Shown here in pieces: positions 47,720 to 56,289 of a stretch of 64,000 nucleotides of DNA. How positions within the stretch are numbered: position 1 is the first letter of the stretch; every line of letters begins with the position of its first letter. Source of the stretch: Arthrobacter terrae (GTDB lineage Bacteria > Actinomycetota > Actinomycetes > Actinomycetales > Micrococcaceae); contig NZ_JADNYM010000003.1 of NCBI RefSeq assembly GCF_015708085.1, forward strand, positions 139,775 to 203,774. The letters are read 5' to 3'. Below the pieces are notes generated by a model. The model saw only the letters and a program-made list of their open reading frames with translations, made no database searches and was not told the origin of the DNA. The translations under genes were made by a program, and so were the position numbers.

Positions 47720-48462
47720 ACTCGTCAACTGGAACTACGCGTCTGGGGCTGCGCGTCGAAGTATGGATTGTGCTGGGACTTTCGTTAGGTCAGTCAGCCG
47801 TTTACTCCGTCGTACAGCTGCTGGACAAGCTGTCCCGTGCGCCGCTGGCCCAGGGGACGTCTACGCTGAATACGGCCCAAAGCTCCCGGGAGTACTTCGA
47901 CCTGACATATCAGCTGCTGAGTATTGTCTTCGCGCTGGTTCCGGTGGCCCTGGTGCTGTACCTGCTTTGGCAGCCCGGACAATCCGCCTTCCAAAAGCTC
48001 GGATTTACGCTTCGGCGCCCCGGCCGGGATTTTTTTTGGGGTCTGGGGCTGGCGGCCTTGATCGGCATTCCATCCCTGGGACTTTATGCCGTCGGGCGGG
48101 CGCTGGGCATTACCACGGAGATAATCCCCAGTGCGCTCAATACCTATTGGTGGACGGTGCCGGTACTGGTGCTGTCGGCCGTCCGGCATGCCATCGTTGA
48201 AGAGGTCATCGTCGTCGGATTCCTGCTGGAACGCTTTGGCAGGTTCGGCTGGTCAGCGATGGCAGCGGTTTTGACCAGCTCGCTGCTGCGCGGCAGCTAC
48301 CACCTGTACCAAGGGTTCGGCCCGTTCGTGGGAAATTTCGTGATGGGTTTGATCTTCTGCTGGGTCTACCGGCGCTTTGGCCGGCTTACGCCGCTGGTGA
48401 TTGCGCACGCGCTGCTGGATATTGCAGCCTTCGTCGGGGGTCCGGCGCTCGGCTTTGGCTGA
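47716..48462 (+). CDS. CPBP family intramembrane metalloprotease
   Basis: 248 residues with about six to seven helices. The CAAX-protease/bacteriocin-processing motifs are EEVIVVGFLLERFGR (catalytic EE), SSLLRGSYHLYQGFG (His) and HALLDIAAFVG. It may process lipid-modified or signal-like membrane peptides. Its ATG overlaps the DeoR stop by ATGA, but functional linkage to the sugar operon is not obvious. Confidence 0.85.
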   Translation: MNSSTGTTRLGLRVEVWIVLGLSLGQSAVYSVVQLLDKLSRAPLAQGTSTLNTAQSSREYFDLTYQLLSIVFALVPVALVLYLLWQPGQSAFQKLGFTLRRPGRDFFWGLGLAALIGIPSLGLYAVGRALGITTEIIPSALNTYWWTVPVLVLSAVRHAIVEEVIVVGFLLERFGRFGWSAMAAVLTSSLLRGSYHLYQGFGPFVGNFVMGLIFCWVYRRFGRLTPLVIAHALLDIAAFVGGPALGFG

Positions 48463-48499
48463 GAGACCGACGTAGCTACCGGGCTAACAGGAGACGCAG

Positions 48500-49147
48500 C
48501 TAAATAGTGACCAGTCCGTTCGCGGTCTCGAACGTAACGCTCATGATGCCCGGCGTGCCGCGCGGTGCGATCCATTCCACGGCAACGTCATCCAGCGGCT
48601 TCTCCACGGGCTCGCCGAGCCACTGCGTGACCCGTTCGGCGCTGCCGGCAATGGTCAGCTTCGTCAGCCTGACGTTCGTCGGGTTGGCCAGCGATGGGTG
48701 CAGGGCCGGATCGCCTTCCCACTTGAGCATGTAGGGAACCTGGGGATCGGCGATGAGTCCCTTAATGCCGATCTGCTGCCAGATGAGTTCCTGCCCGTCC
48801 GGGAACTTCCGATTGCCGGGAACGGCGCTGCGGCCGAGGCGTTCTTCGAAGGGGGAGAGGTCATCCACCGCGACACACCAGCCCATCCAACCGCCGCCTG
48901 CGGCCGAGCGTGCGCGCACGGCCTGTCCGAAGGGAGCCTTGTCCGATGCCGGGTGTTCCAGCACCTCCACAACCTCCAAATAATGATGATCCGTCAGCGG
49001 AAAAATGATGTTGCGGGTCCCGAACCGGGGATGAACTCCACCCCGTACACGTTCAATACCCAGGGCATCGGAAATACGGGCAGCGGTGGCGGCCAAACCA
49101 TCTGATTCACAGGCGTAAGAAACATGATCCATGCGCATGCCGTTCAT
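48500..49147 (-). CDS. VOC/glyoxalase-like domain protein
   Basis: A 215-residue protein with the Glyoxalase_3-like arrangement. MDHVSYACESDGL opens the first beta-alpha-beta module. HPRFGTRNIIFPLTDHHYLE and WMGWCVAVDDLSPFEERLG follow, and a second module (RLTKLTIAGSAERV) closes it. It may be metal-binding, but no enzyme activity is assignable. Starts at 49147, 49138 and 49132 are all ATG with weak ribosome sites; I give the longest. It is convergent with the CPBP gene. Confidence 0.8.
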   Translation of the reverse strand: MNGMRMDHVSYACESDGLAATAARISDALGIERVRGGVHPRFGTRNIIFPLTDHHYLEVVEVLEHPASDKAPFGQAVRARSAAGGGWMGWCVAVDDLSPFEERLGRSAVPGNRKFPDGQELIWQQIGIKGLIADPQVPYMLKWEGDPALHPSLANPTNVRLTKLTIAGSAERVTQWLGEPVEKPLDDVAVEWIAPRGTPGIMSVTFETANGLVTI

Positions 49148-49303
49148 CTTGGCACTTTGTGAGGAGCGTCTCGAGTTAGGTGCGGCTTACCAAGATGGGA
49201 CCTCCGGTGCGGGTTCCATGCGGCGGACCACAGTCAGCACGGGGAACGTCACATTAGCGTCATCTTATTGCCACCATCGGCACGGTCGCCCACACTGGTG
49301 TGA

Positions 49304-49418
49304 GGTCATGAGTGCCAGCGACAAGCCCCGGCTCGCTGGCCGGCAACCCTCCACTGCGGTGGGGTGCCCCGGGTGAAGACCAGGCCTTAACCACACGGTT
49401 AAGTGCAAGCGCAGGTCA
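49304..49418 (+). ncRNA. SAM-IV riboswitch
   Basis: The stretch from GGTCATGAGTGCCAGCGACA (49304) through CGGCTCGCTGGCCGGCAACC, CTCCACTGCGGTGGGGTGCC and CCGGGTGAAGACCAGG matches my memory of the SAM-IV consensus closely. That covers the P1 closing stem GGTC/GACC, the GCCAGC/GCTGGC stem and the CCGGCAACCCTCC core. A TTAACC-ACAC-GGTTAA hairpin (49387-49402) follows. It lies directly before metY, where SAM-IV elements occur in Actinomycetota. High S-adenosylmethionine should turn the operon off. Confidence 0.9.
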
Positions 49419-49501
49419 CAGAACCATCCTGGCTCGGCAGAGCGGGCACTTCCCTCAACTGCCCCCGGATGTATTTGGTGACCCGGTTACGAGGAGCCTC
49501 C

Positions 49502-50818
49502 ATGAGCAATGCATGGTCATTTGAAACCCGCCAGATCCACGTCGGCCAGGAACCCGATGCCACCACCGGTGCCCGGGCGCTGCCGATTTACCAGACCACG
49601 TCCTTCGTCTTTCCGAGCACGGAAAGTGCGGCCAACCGGTTCGCGCTGACGGAGCTCTCCCCGATCTACACCCGGATCGGCAACCCCACCCAGGATGCCG
49701 TCGAGCAGCGCATCGCCAGCCTGGAAGGTGGAGCCGGTGCACTCCTGCTCTCCTCCGGACAGGCCGCCTCCACCTTTGCCGTGCTCAATATTGCCCAGGC
49801 GGGAGACCACATAGTCTCCAGCCCCAACCTCTACGGCGGGACGTTCAATCTCTTTGCGCACACCCTGAAGAAGTTCGGCATCAAGGTGACCTTCGTTGCG
49901 GACCCGGACAATCTCCAGCAGTGGCGGGACGCCGTCCGGCCGAACACCAAGCTCTTCTTCGGCGAGGTCGTGTCCAACCCGCGCCAGGATGTACTGGACA
50001 TCGAGGGCATCAGCGCCGCCGCCCACGAGGCAGGCGTGCCGCTGATCGTGGACAACACTCTCTCCACGCCGTACCTGATCCGGCCGCTCGAGTGGGGTGC
50101 CGACGTCGTCGTTCATTCGGCCACGAAGTACCTGGGTGGCCACGGTACCGCTATTGCGGGCGTGATTGTCGACGGCGGCACGTTCGACTACACGACGGAG
50201 CCGGAGCGGTTCCCGGGCTTCAATACCCCGGATCCCAGCTACAACGGCCTTGTCTACGGGCGCGACCTGGGCGCGGACGGAGCGCTGGGGGCGAACCTTT
50301 CCTACATTCTCAAGGCCCGGGTGCAGCTGCTGCGCGATCTGGGATCCGCCGTCGCGCCGTTCAATTCGTTCCTGATTGCCCAGGGTCTGGAAACGCTGAG
50401 CCTGCGTGTGGAGCGTCACGTGGAAAATGCCGTCAAGGTGGCCACTTGGCTGGAGGCCAACGAGAACGTGGAATCCGTCGCCTATGCCGGCCTGCCGTCG
50501 AGCCCGTGGTTTGAACGCGGCCGCAAGTACGGACCCAAGGGCACCGGCGCCGTTATCGCCTTCAATATCAAGGGCGGCCTGGAAGCCGGGAAACGCTTTG
50601 TGGACGGTCTTGAACTGCATTCGCACGTGGCAAATCTGGGCGACGTCCGCTCGCTGGTGATCCATCCGGCGTCCACAACGCATGCACAACTTACGCCGGA
50701 GCAGCAGCGCGCGGCCGGAGTGGAACCGGGCCTGGTGCGGTTGTCCGTCGGACTGGAAAACATTACCGACATTCTCGCGGACCTTCAGGCCGGCTTCCGG
50801 GCGGCGAAAACGGCGTGA
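49502..50818 (+). CDS. metY: O-acetylhomoserine sulfhydrylase
   Basis: A 438-residue PLP enzyme of the Cys/Met-metabolism family making homocysteine from O-acetylhomoserine and sulfide. ALPIYQTTSFVFPSTESAAN, SPIYTRIGNPTQDAVEQR and the PLP lysine in VHSATKYLGGHGTAIAG (about residue 209) are typical. Its length (about 430) matches MetY rather than MetB. The ATG at 49502 has GAGGAG six bases upstream. It is controlled by the SAM-IV riboswitch and overlaps metX as GTGA. Confidence 0.95.
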   Translation: MSNAWSFETRQIHVGQEPDATTGARALPIYQTTSFVFPSTESAANRFALTELSPIYTRIGNPTQDAVEQRIASLEGGAGALLLSSGQAASTFAVLNIAQAGDHIVSSPNLYGGTFNLFAHTLKKFGIKVTFVADPDNLQQWRDAVRPNTKLFFGEVVSNPRQDVLDIEGISAAAHEAGVPLIVDNTLSTPYLIRPLEWGADVVVHSATKYLGGHGTAIAGVIVDGGTFDYTTEPERFPGFNTPDPSYNGLVYGRDLGADGALGANLSYILKARVQLLRDLGSAVAPFNSFLIAQGLETLSLRVERHVENAVKVATWLEANENVESVAYAGLPSSPWFERGRKYGPKGTGAVIAFNIKGGLEAGKRFVDGLELHSHVANLGDVRSLVIHPASTTHAQLTPEQQRAAGVEPGLVRLSVGLENITDILADLQAGFRAAKTA

Positions 50819-52047
50819 GCGCCCCCACTGTGCCCGGGATGCCGTTCGACACCCCGGGCACAACATCTGCGCCAGCCACCGCGCCGCGCTTGCGGTCCGA
50901 CGGCGGGCTGGAGGCCGACGGCAGGATTCAGTACGCGCGGATCGGTGAGCTCGACCTGGAGGCCGGTGGACGCTTGCCTGACGTCACGCTCGCCTATGAA
51001 ACCTGGGGGACACTGAACAGCGATGCCTCCAATGCCGTCCTGATCGCGCACGCGCTCACCGGCAGCACGCACGTTTCGCGCGGGGATTCCGCCGACGCCG
51101 GCTGGTGGGAAGGGCTAGTGGGCCCGGGCCGGGCGATCGATACTGACAGGTACTTCGTGGTCTGCGCGAATATGCTCGGTGGCTGTTATGGCAGCACCGG
51201 CCCATCCAGCATCGCACCGGACGGGCGGCCCTGGGGGTCTCGATTCCCGTTTGTCACCCTTCGTGATTCCGTCCAGGCGGAGGCGCGGCTCGCGGACCAA
51301 CTGGGCATCACCGCCTGGTTTGCGGCCGTCGGTGGGTCGATGGGCGGGGCCCGTGCGCTGGAGTGGGCAGTAACGCTGCCCGAACGGGTCCGCCGGTGCG
51401 CCGTCGTCGCCGCCTGTGCAGCCAGCACGGCAGAGCAGATTGCGTATGCGCAGGCCCAGGTGCTCGCCATCCGGCTGGACCAGGACTTCGCAGGCGGCGA
51501 TTATTACGACGGCGCCGCGCCGGTTGCCGGACTCGGCCTGGCACGCCGGATTGCCCACATCACCTACCGGTCCGAGCCGGAAATGTCAGCACGTTTTGGA
51601 CGCAGGGCGCAACCGGGGGAGGCACCGGTCAGTCAGCGGCGGATCCGCAACATCGCCGGCTCGTCCGCGGGAGAGCGGTACCAGGTGGAAGGCTATCTGG
51701 ACCATCAGGCGCAAAAACTCGCCGGACGCTTCGATGCCAATAGTTATATTGTGATCACTGAAGCCTTGATGAGCCACGACGTTGGCCGGGACAGGGGTCC
51801 GCTGCGCGAAGCATTGGCGGCCGCTGCCGGCGTCGAATTTCTGGTCGCAGCGGTAGCGAGCGACAGGTTGTACTTCCCCGTCCAGTCGGATGAACTGGCC
51901 GCGGCGCTGCCCGGAGACGTTGCCGTGCACACCATCGAGTCCGGGATCGGCCACGACGGTTTCCTCACTGAGACCAACGCCGTCGGGGAGCTGCTGCGCG
52001 GAACCTTCTTCGCTGACTCATCGTTTGCGGAGCACCTGCCCTTTTGA
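50815..52047 (+). CDS. metX: Homoserine O-acetyltransferase
   Basis: 410 residues, alpha/beta-hydrolase-fold acyltransferase that provides O-acetylhomoserine to MetY. The nucleophile Ser is in AVGGSMGGARALEWA (about 178), preceded by SNAVLIAHALTGSTHV. The Asp is in VASDRLYFP and the His in SGIGHDGFLTETNA. It starts with GTG at 50815 inside the metY stop, so the two are co-translated under the SAM-IV switch. An Ala/Pro/Thr-rich N-terminus of about 30 residues precedes the domain. Confidence 0.95.
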   Translation: MSAPTVPGMPFDTPGTTSAPATAPRLRSDGGLEADGRIQYARIGELDLEAGGRLPDVTLAYETWGTLNSDASNAVLIAHALTGSTHVSRGDSADAGWWEGLVGPGRAIDTDRYFVVCANMLGGCYGSTGPSSIAPDGRPWGSRFPFVTLRDSVQAEARLADQLGITAWFAAVGGSMGGARALEWAVTLPERVRRCAVVAACAASTAEQIAYAQAQVLAIRLDQDFAGGDYYDGAAPVAGLGLARRIAHITYRSEPEMSARFGRRAQPGEAPVSQRRIRNIAGSSAGERYQVEGYLDHQAQKLAGRFDANSYIVITEALMSHDVGRDRGPLREALAAAAGVEFLVAAVASDRLYFPVQSDELAAALPGDVAVHTIESGIGHDGFLTETNAVGELLRGTFFADSSFAEHLPF

Positions 52048-52316
52048 GGCTCGTAGGGGACATGTGCTGCTCAATCGGGAACGGGTCAGCCGACGCTGGC
52101 CGGGTCAGCGGGTCTCAACCGCGCAGAATGTCCGCACGGGCGGACGATTATTCAGCGTCGGAAATGGTACCTCGTCTGCATGGTCATCGGATCGTACCAG
52201 GCCTTCTTCGCCCGGCGATTTCAAACCAGAGGGGGTAAGTAACTAGGACGGACTGAAATGTAACGCGGGATTCGGATCAGGCACGGCAGGTTCCTTATCT
52301 CTGGGTATCGCTCGTA

Positions 52317-53159
52317 TTATTCCGCGGCCCCGGGAGGCATCCCGGGGCCAAAGATCGGGCCCGCCGTCGGCCGTTTCGCACTGACCCCGTCGCCGGAGGA
52401 CTGATGGCGTACCCGTCGGAGCACCCAGGGGACAAAGAATTCGCGTGCCCAGACCAGGTCCTCCGACCGGGCCGTGCGCCAGTTCCGCACCGCAAGCGGC
52501 TTAGGGAACTGGGCCTGAAGGGTATGCGGTACGTTCAGCGCCTCCAAAGCCATCAACGTGATGGTGTGGTGCCCCAGCGGCGAGAAATGCAGCCTGTCCC
52601 CGGCCCACATTTGTGGATCCGTCAGCTGCCGCAGCGACCACATATCCGCGATGATGGCTTCGTGGCGTGCGGCGATGGTGCGCAGGTTTTCGTTGAAGAT
52701 GGCAACTCTCCCGCGGACCAGGCCCAGCACCGGGGTGTCCCGGATATCGGGCCCGTTGAACAGCAGCACGGTTGCTCCCGCCGCCGTCATCCGTTCCACT
52801 GCTCCGTCCAGCGATTCGGCCAGCGCGTCCGGGTCCGAGCCCGGCCGGATCAGGTCATTGCCGCCGGCGGAGATTGAAATCAGCTCAGGCTTGAGCGCCA
52901 AGGCCGGTTCCAACTGCTCAGCCAGGATCTGCTGCAGCAATCGACCCCGGATAGCGAGGTTCGCGTAGGCGAAATCCTCATGCCCGCGGCTGAGCTCTTC
53001 TGCCAACCGGTCTGCCCAGCCGCGGTGGCCTCCGGGACTGGCTGGTTCGGGATCGCCGATGCCTTCGGTGAAGGAGTCACCCATGGCAACGTATCGGTGC
53101 CAGGGGTGCAGCCTGGCGGGCAGCTGCTCGGAGACGATGGGGATGGTCTGCTCAATCAT
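52317..53159 (-). CDS. SGNH/GDSL hydrolase family protein
   Basis: 280 residues. The four SGNH blocks are visible: YVAMGDSFTEG (Ser, about 27), ANLAIRGRLL (Gly), ISAGGNDLI (Asn) and DRLHFSPLGHHT (Asp and His). It probably hydrolyses an ester or acetyl group of a lipid or polysaccharide. No signal peptide is visible, so it is likely cytoplasmic. It stands alone; the upstream gene on the other strand is a GNAT. Confidence 0.88.
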   Translation of the reverse strand: MIEQTIPIVSEQLPARLHPWHRYVAMGDSFTEGIGDPEPASPGGHRGWADRLAEELSRGHEDFAYANLAIRGRLLQQILAEQLEPALALKPELISISAGGNDLIRPGSDPDALAESLDGAVERMTAAGATVLLFNGPDIRDTPVLGLVRGRVAIFNENLRTIAARHEAIIADMWSLRQLTDPQMWAGDRLHFSPLGHHTITLMALEALNVPHTLQAQFPKPLAVRNWRTARSEDLVWAREFFVPWVLRRVRHQSSGDGVSAKRPTAGPIFGPGMPPGAAE

Positions 53160-53307
53160 GGGCGCGCTTTCGGCTGGGAATCATTTCTCCATCCTGCCGC
53201 TTTCCCCTGGTGTAGCGCGACCCCGGGGTGCTGGGCTGGCTTGACCGGACGGGGTGGCTTCCCAACGTGACGGGGTTCTGATTGACTTCTGCAAATGGAG
53301 AATCAGC

Positions 53308-54072
53308 ATGAATAAGGACACCGTACTCGCAGCCTTCAATGAGCAAATACGCCGACGCTCGGAGCGGTCGTGCGCAAGTGAGCGCTCAGTTGTCGGGCAC
53401 ATTGGCGATGATTGGGCCGGCGTCACCTTCAGCGACTTGGCGGAAGCCACTGCCGACGCTGCCATCGCAGCGGAAGTTGATCGCTTTGCAGGAGCAGGCC
53501 GGCACTGGGAATGGAAGCACTATTCCTACGATCAGCCGGCGGATCTGCCGCGGCGGCTTCTGGCAGCCGGGCTCACGGCCGAACCCGCGGAGACGTTGCT
53601 GGTCGCTGAAATGTCGGATTTGGAGCTTAATCTCCGGTTGCCGGCGGGGGTGGAACTTTTCCCCGTGGTCGATGCCCAAGGCGCTGCGGCCGTCGTCGCC
53701 GTCCATGACCAGGTCTTTGGCGGGGACCATAGCGCCATCGGCCGGCTTCTGCTGGCGGGGCTGGCGGACGATTGCGAAACCGTGGCCGGAGTGGTCGCCA
53801 TGGCGGACGGAATACCGGTCGCCGCGGGGCGGGTGGAATTTCAACCTGGTACCGACTTTGCAAGTATCTGGGGCGGCGGCACCGTGCCCGCGTGGCGCGG
53901 CCAGGGAGTGTTCCGGGCATTGGTGGCCTACCGTGCCGCGCTGGCTGCGGACCGTGGATTCCGCTACGTCCAGGTGGACGCGTCGGCGCAGAGTCGGCCG
54001 ATTCTGCAGCGGTTGGGTTTCGTGGAGCTGGCGACGACAACGCCGTTCATGCACACCGGAGGCACCCTCTGA
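53308..54072 (+). CDS. GNAT family N-acetyltransferase (two-domain)
   Basis: 254 residues beginning at the ATG at 53308 (MNKDTVLAAFNEQIRRR), with GGAGAA six bases upstream; an earlier in-frame start lacks this. The C-terminal GNAT domain (about 130-250) shows GGTVPAWRGQGVFRALVAYR and QSRPILQRLGFVELATTT. The N-terminal half (about 20-110, HWEWKHYSYDQPADLPRRL) is typical of a paralogous actinobacterial group. It is the first of five tightly packed genes, joined to the next by TGATG. Substrate unknown. Confidence 0.85.
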   Translation: MNKDTVLAAFNEQIRRRSERSCASERSVVGHIGDDWAGVTFSDLAEATADAAIAAEVDRFAGAGRHWEWKHYSYDQPADLPRRLLAAGLTAEPAETLLVAEMSDLELNLRLPAGVELFPVVDAQGAAAVVAVHDQVFGGDHSAIGRLLLAGLADDCETVAGVVAMADGIPVAAGRVEFQPGTDFASIWGGGTVPAWRGQGVFRALVAYRAALAADRGFRYVQVDASAQSRPILQRLGFVELATTTPFMHTGGTL

Positions 54073-54842
54073 TGGCAGCCCGGGATGGCTGCCCGGATGA
54101 TGGAGCAGCCATGCGGGCAGCCGACCTTCCGCAGCTCGTCGAGGCGTGGGCAGGGGGCTGGGCCTGCACGCGGAAACTTTCGCTGGAACGAATCGACCGC
54201 GTACTGCGCATCACGGTCAACGGCGCCTCGCGCCGTCTGGAGTACGTGTTGGCGGACCCGGACGAGGACGAGTTTGCCGGGCTCGCCAAAGTCGTGGCCC
54301 AACAATCCGACGTCTGGTTGACCGTCTTCAGTTCGGACCCGAACCGCTTCAGGCTGCTGGCCCCGGAGCTGGACGTCGCCGTCGACGGAGAAGCGTTCAT
54401 GGTCCGCAGCATCAAGGACGTACAAAGCGATGACGAGGTGCTGATGGAAGACTGGGTCCGGATTGCTGACGACGGGCGAACGGCCCACGCGCGGCTGCAG
54501 CGCGGTGGGGAAATTGCCGCAATTGGAAGTGTTGCGCTCGCCGGAACCAGTAGCCGGGGCGGGGTAGTCGGGCCGTCAGCTGTCTTTGACCGGATTGAGA
54601 CGATGCCCAGCTTCCGGCGGCAGGGGCTGGGCAGCCGCATTATGGAGGCGTTGACCCAGTGGGCGGTCGGGCGGGGAGCGCACACCGGGCTGCTCGCGGC
54701 ATCACCGGGAGGTCAACGGTTGTATACCAAACTGGGCTGGGAGACGGTCAGCCGGATGGTCTCCTTCCGGAGCCCGCCGGGCACTGCGAATGCGGGTCCG
54801 GATGATGCGGCGGCGAAGACAACGAGGACGGTGCAGGAATGA
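54072..54842 (+). CDS. GNAT family N-acetyltransferase
   Basis: 256 residues from the ATG at 54072, which overlaps the previous stop (TGATG). An ATG at 54111 (MRAADLPQLVEAW) may be the true start because conserved sequence begins there. The acetyl-CoA site is IETMPSFRRQGLGSRIMEAL (about 180) and the end is QRLYTKLGWETVSRMVSF. Second GNAT of the cluster; it overlaps the ASCH gene by ATGA. Confidence 0.83.
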   Translation: MAARDGCPDDGAAMRAADLPQLVEAWAGGWACTRKLSLERIDRVLRITVNGASRRLEYVLADPDEDEFAGLAKVVAQQSDVWLTVFSSDPNRFRLLAPELDVAVDGEAFMVRSIKDVQSDDEVLMEDWVRIADDGRTAHARLQRGGEIAAIGSVALAGTSSRGGVVGPSAVFDRIETMPSFRRQGLGSRIMEALTQWAVGRGAHTGLLAASPGGQRLYTKLGWETVSRMVSFRSPPGTANAGPDDAAAKTTRTVQE

Positions 54843-55285
54843 CCATCGACTATTCGCCCGAGGAGCTCGCGTCCCTTCCTGTTGCGGAATTCGGGTTTCC
54901 CGGCCCGCTCAGGGACCAACTTGTCACCGCCATCCTGGCCGGCAGCAAGACCAGCACCACCGGCCTGGTCATTGACTACGAGGTCTGCGGCGAGGCGCTT
55001 CCCCGCGTCGGGGAGCGGTCAGCGGTGGTCGATTCCCAACTGCGGCGGGTGGCGGTGCTGGAAGTGACCGGCGTCGAGGTATGCGCTTTGGACCGGGTGG
55101 ATCTCCAGCACGTCGTGGACGAGGGCGAGGGACACACCTCGGTCGCCCAATGGCGGGCGGAGCACGAAGCGTACTGGCACAGCGCTCAGATGCGGGCCGC
55201 GCTTAATCGTCCGGATTTCACGGTTGACGACCAGACCCAGGTGGTGCTCGAGCGGTTCCGGCTGGTAGGTATCGTGGACAGATGA
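54839..55285 (+). CDS. ASCH domain protein
   Basis: 148 residues. The ASCH RNA-binding-like fold is shown by LVTAILAGSKTSTTGL (about 25-40), VEVCALDRVDLQHVVDEGEG, and SVAQWRAEHEAYW with VVLERFRLVGI at the end. ASCH proteins may act on RNA or modified nucleosides; related E. coli YqfB hydrolyses N4-acetylcytidine. Located between GNAT and esterase genes with ATGA overlaps on both sides. Confidence 0.85.
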   Translation: MTIDYSPEELASLPVAEFGFPGPLRDQLVTAILAGSKTSTTGLVIDYEVCGEALPRVGERSAVVDSQLRRVAVLEVTGVEVCALDRVDLQHVVDEGEGHTSVAQWRAEHEAYWHSAQMRAALNRPDFTVDDQTQVVLERFRLVGIVDR

Positions 55286-55947
55286 CAGAAGCAACGAATG
55301 TCCACAACTGGGCCCCCATCGTGACGTGGTCCAAAGCCGAATCGGAGCGCAGCGGAACGCCGCTGCTGCTGATGCTGCACGGCTACGGTGCCGACGAGGC
55401 CGACCTCTTCAGCCTGGCGCAGACACTGCCGGAGGAATTTACCGTCGCGTCGCTGCGCGGACCGGAGCGGACCGGGCCCGGCTATTCCTGGTTTCCGTTA
55501 CGCTCTGACGTGTCCTATGCGGTGGAGAACGTGAAGTCGGCGACGGCGGCAGTGACGGCTTGGCTGGACACCGTCCGGGGGCAGCACAGCAGCGTAACAT
55601 TGCTCGGATTCTCGCAGGGCATGTGCATGGCCACGTCCCTGGCGCGGCACCGGCCGCATGACTACGCCGCCGTCGTCGGACTGTCCGGTTTTGTTGTTGA
55701 TGCCGGAACCGAGGGGAACGGATTTTTCTACGACGCGGAACTCGCCGCCGACCAACTCCCGGTTTTTTGGGGCCGCGATCAGGCGGATCCGGTGATTCCG
55801 GCCGAGGCCGTGGAGTACACCGCAACGTGGCTGCGCACGCATTCGAAGCTGACCAAGATCCTCTACACCGGAATCTGGCACGGCATCAACGCCCAGGAAA
55901 TGGCGCACGTCAAGGAATTCCTGTCCATGACCGTGCTCAAGGGGTAA
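55282..55947 (+). CDS. Phospholipase/carboxylesterase family alpha/beta hydrolase
   Basis: 221 residues with the nucleophile elbow GFSQGMCMA (Ser about 115). The oxyanion segment is LMLHGYGADEADLF. The acid is in GRDQADPVIPAEA (about 167) and the His in TGIWHGINAQEMAHVKEF. It resembles YpfH-like esterases acting on short-chain esters. It is the last gene of the overlapping cluster. Confidence 0.88.
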   Translation: MTEATNVHNWAPIVTWSKAESERSGTPLLLMLHGYGADEADLFSLAQTLPEEFTVASLRGPERTGPGYSWFPLRSDVSYAVENVKSATAAVTAWLDTVRGQHSSVTLLGFSQGMCMATSLARHRPHDYAAVVGLSGFVVDAGTEGNGFFYDAELAADQLPVFWGRDQADPVIPAEAVEYTATWLRTHSKLTKILYTGIWHGINAQEMAHVKEFLSMTVLKG

Positions 55948-56006
55948 GGCTGCTCTCGTCGGGTAAGCCGCGCTCCATGGGTAAGCCGGTTAGGCAAGAC
56001 CACCGG

Positions 56007-56234
56007 TCAGGGAGCCGCTATCCGTACCGTTTCGCCATTGACGGTTACGGTGTCCCCGGCATGGAGCTGGCGTCCCCTGCGTTCTTCGATCTCGCCGTTG
56101 ACCTGCACCAGCCCGTTCCTGATAACTTCGGCAGCCTCTACTCCGTCTTCGACCAGGGACGCCAGTTTCAGCAGCTGCCCCAGCCGGATCATATCGTCGC
56201 GGATGGAAATTTCGGTGGAGTCCCGGTTGCTCAT
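56007..56234 (-). CDS. S4 RNA-binding domain protein
   Basis: 75 residues from the ATG at 56234 (MSNRDSTEISIRDDMI). The whole protein is an S4 domain: IRLGQLLKLASLVEDGVEAA, VIRNGLVQVNGEIEERRG and GDTVTVNGE. It resembles E. coli YbcJ-type small S4 proteins and probably binds structured rRNA or tRNA. A longer frame upstream overlaps the lactonase promoter and is not credible. Confidence 0.85.
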   Translation of the reverse strand: MSNRDSTEISIRDDMIRLGQLLKLASLVEDGVEAAEVIRNGLVQVNGEIEERRGRQLHAGDTVTVNGETVRIAAP

Positions 56235-56289
56235 ACAGCCAATTCTGCCTGATCCGCACCGGAGCGGCGCGTGGTGAGAGGATAACGGG

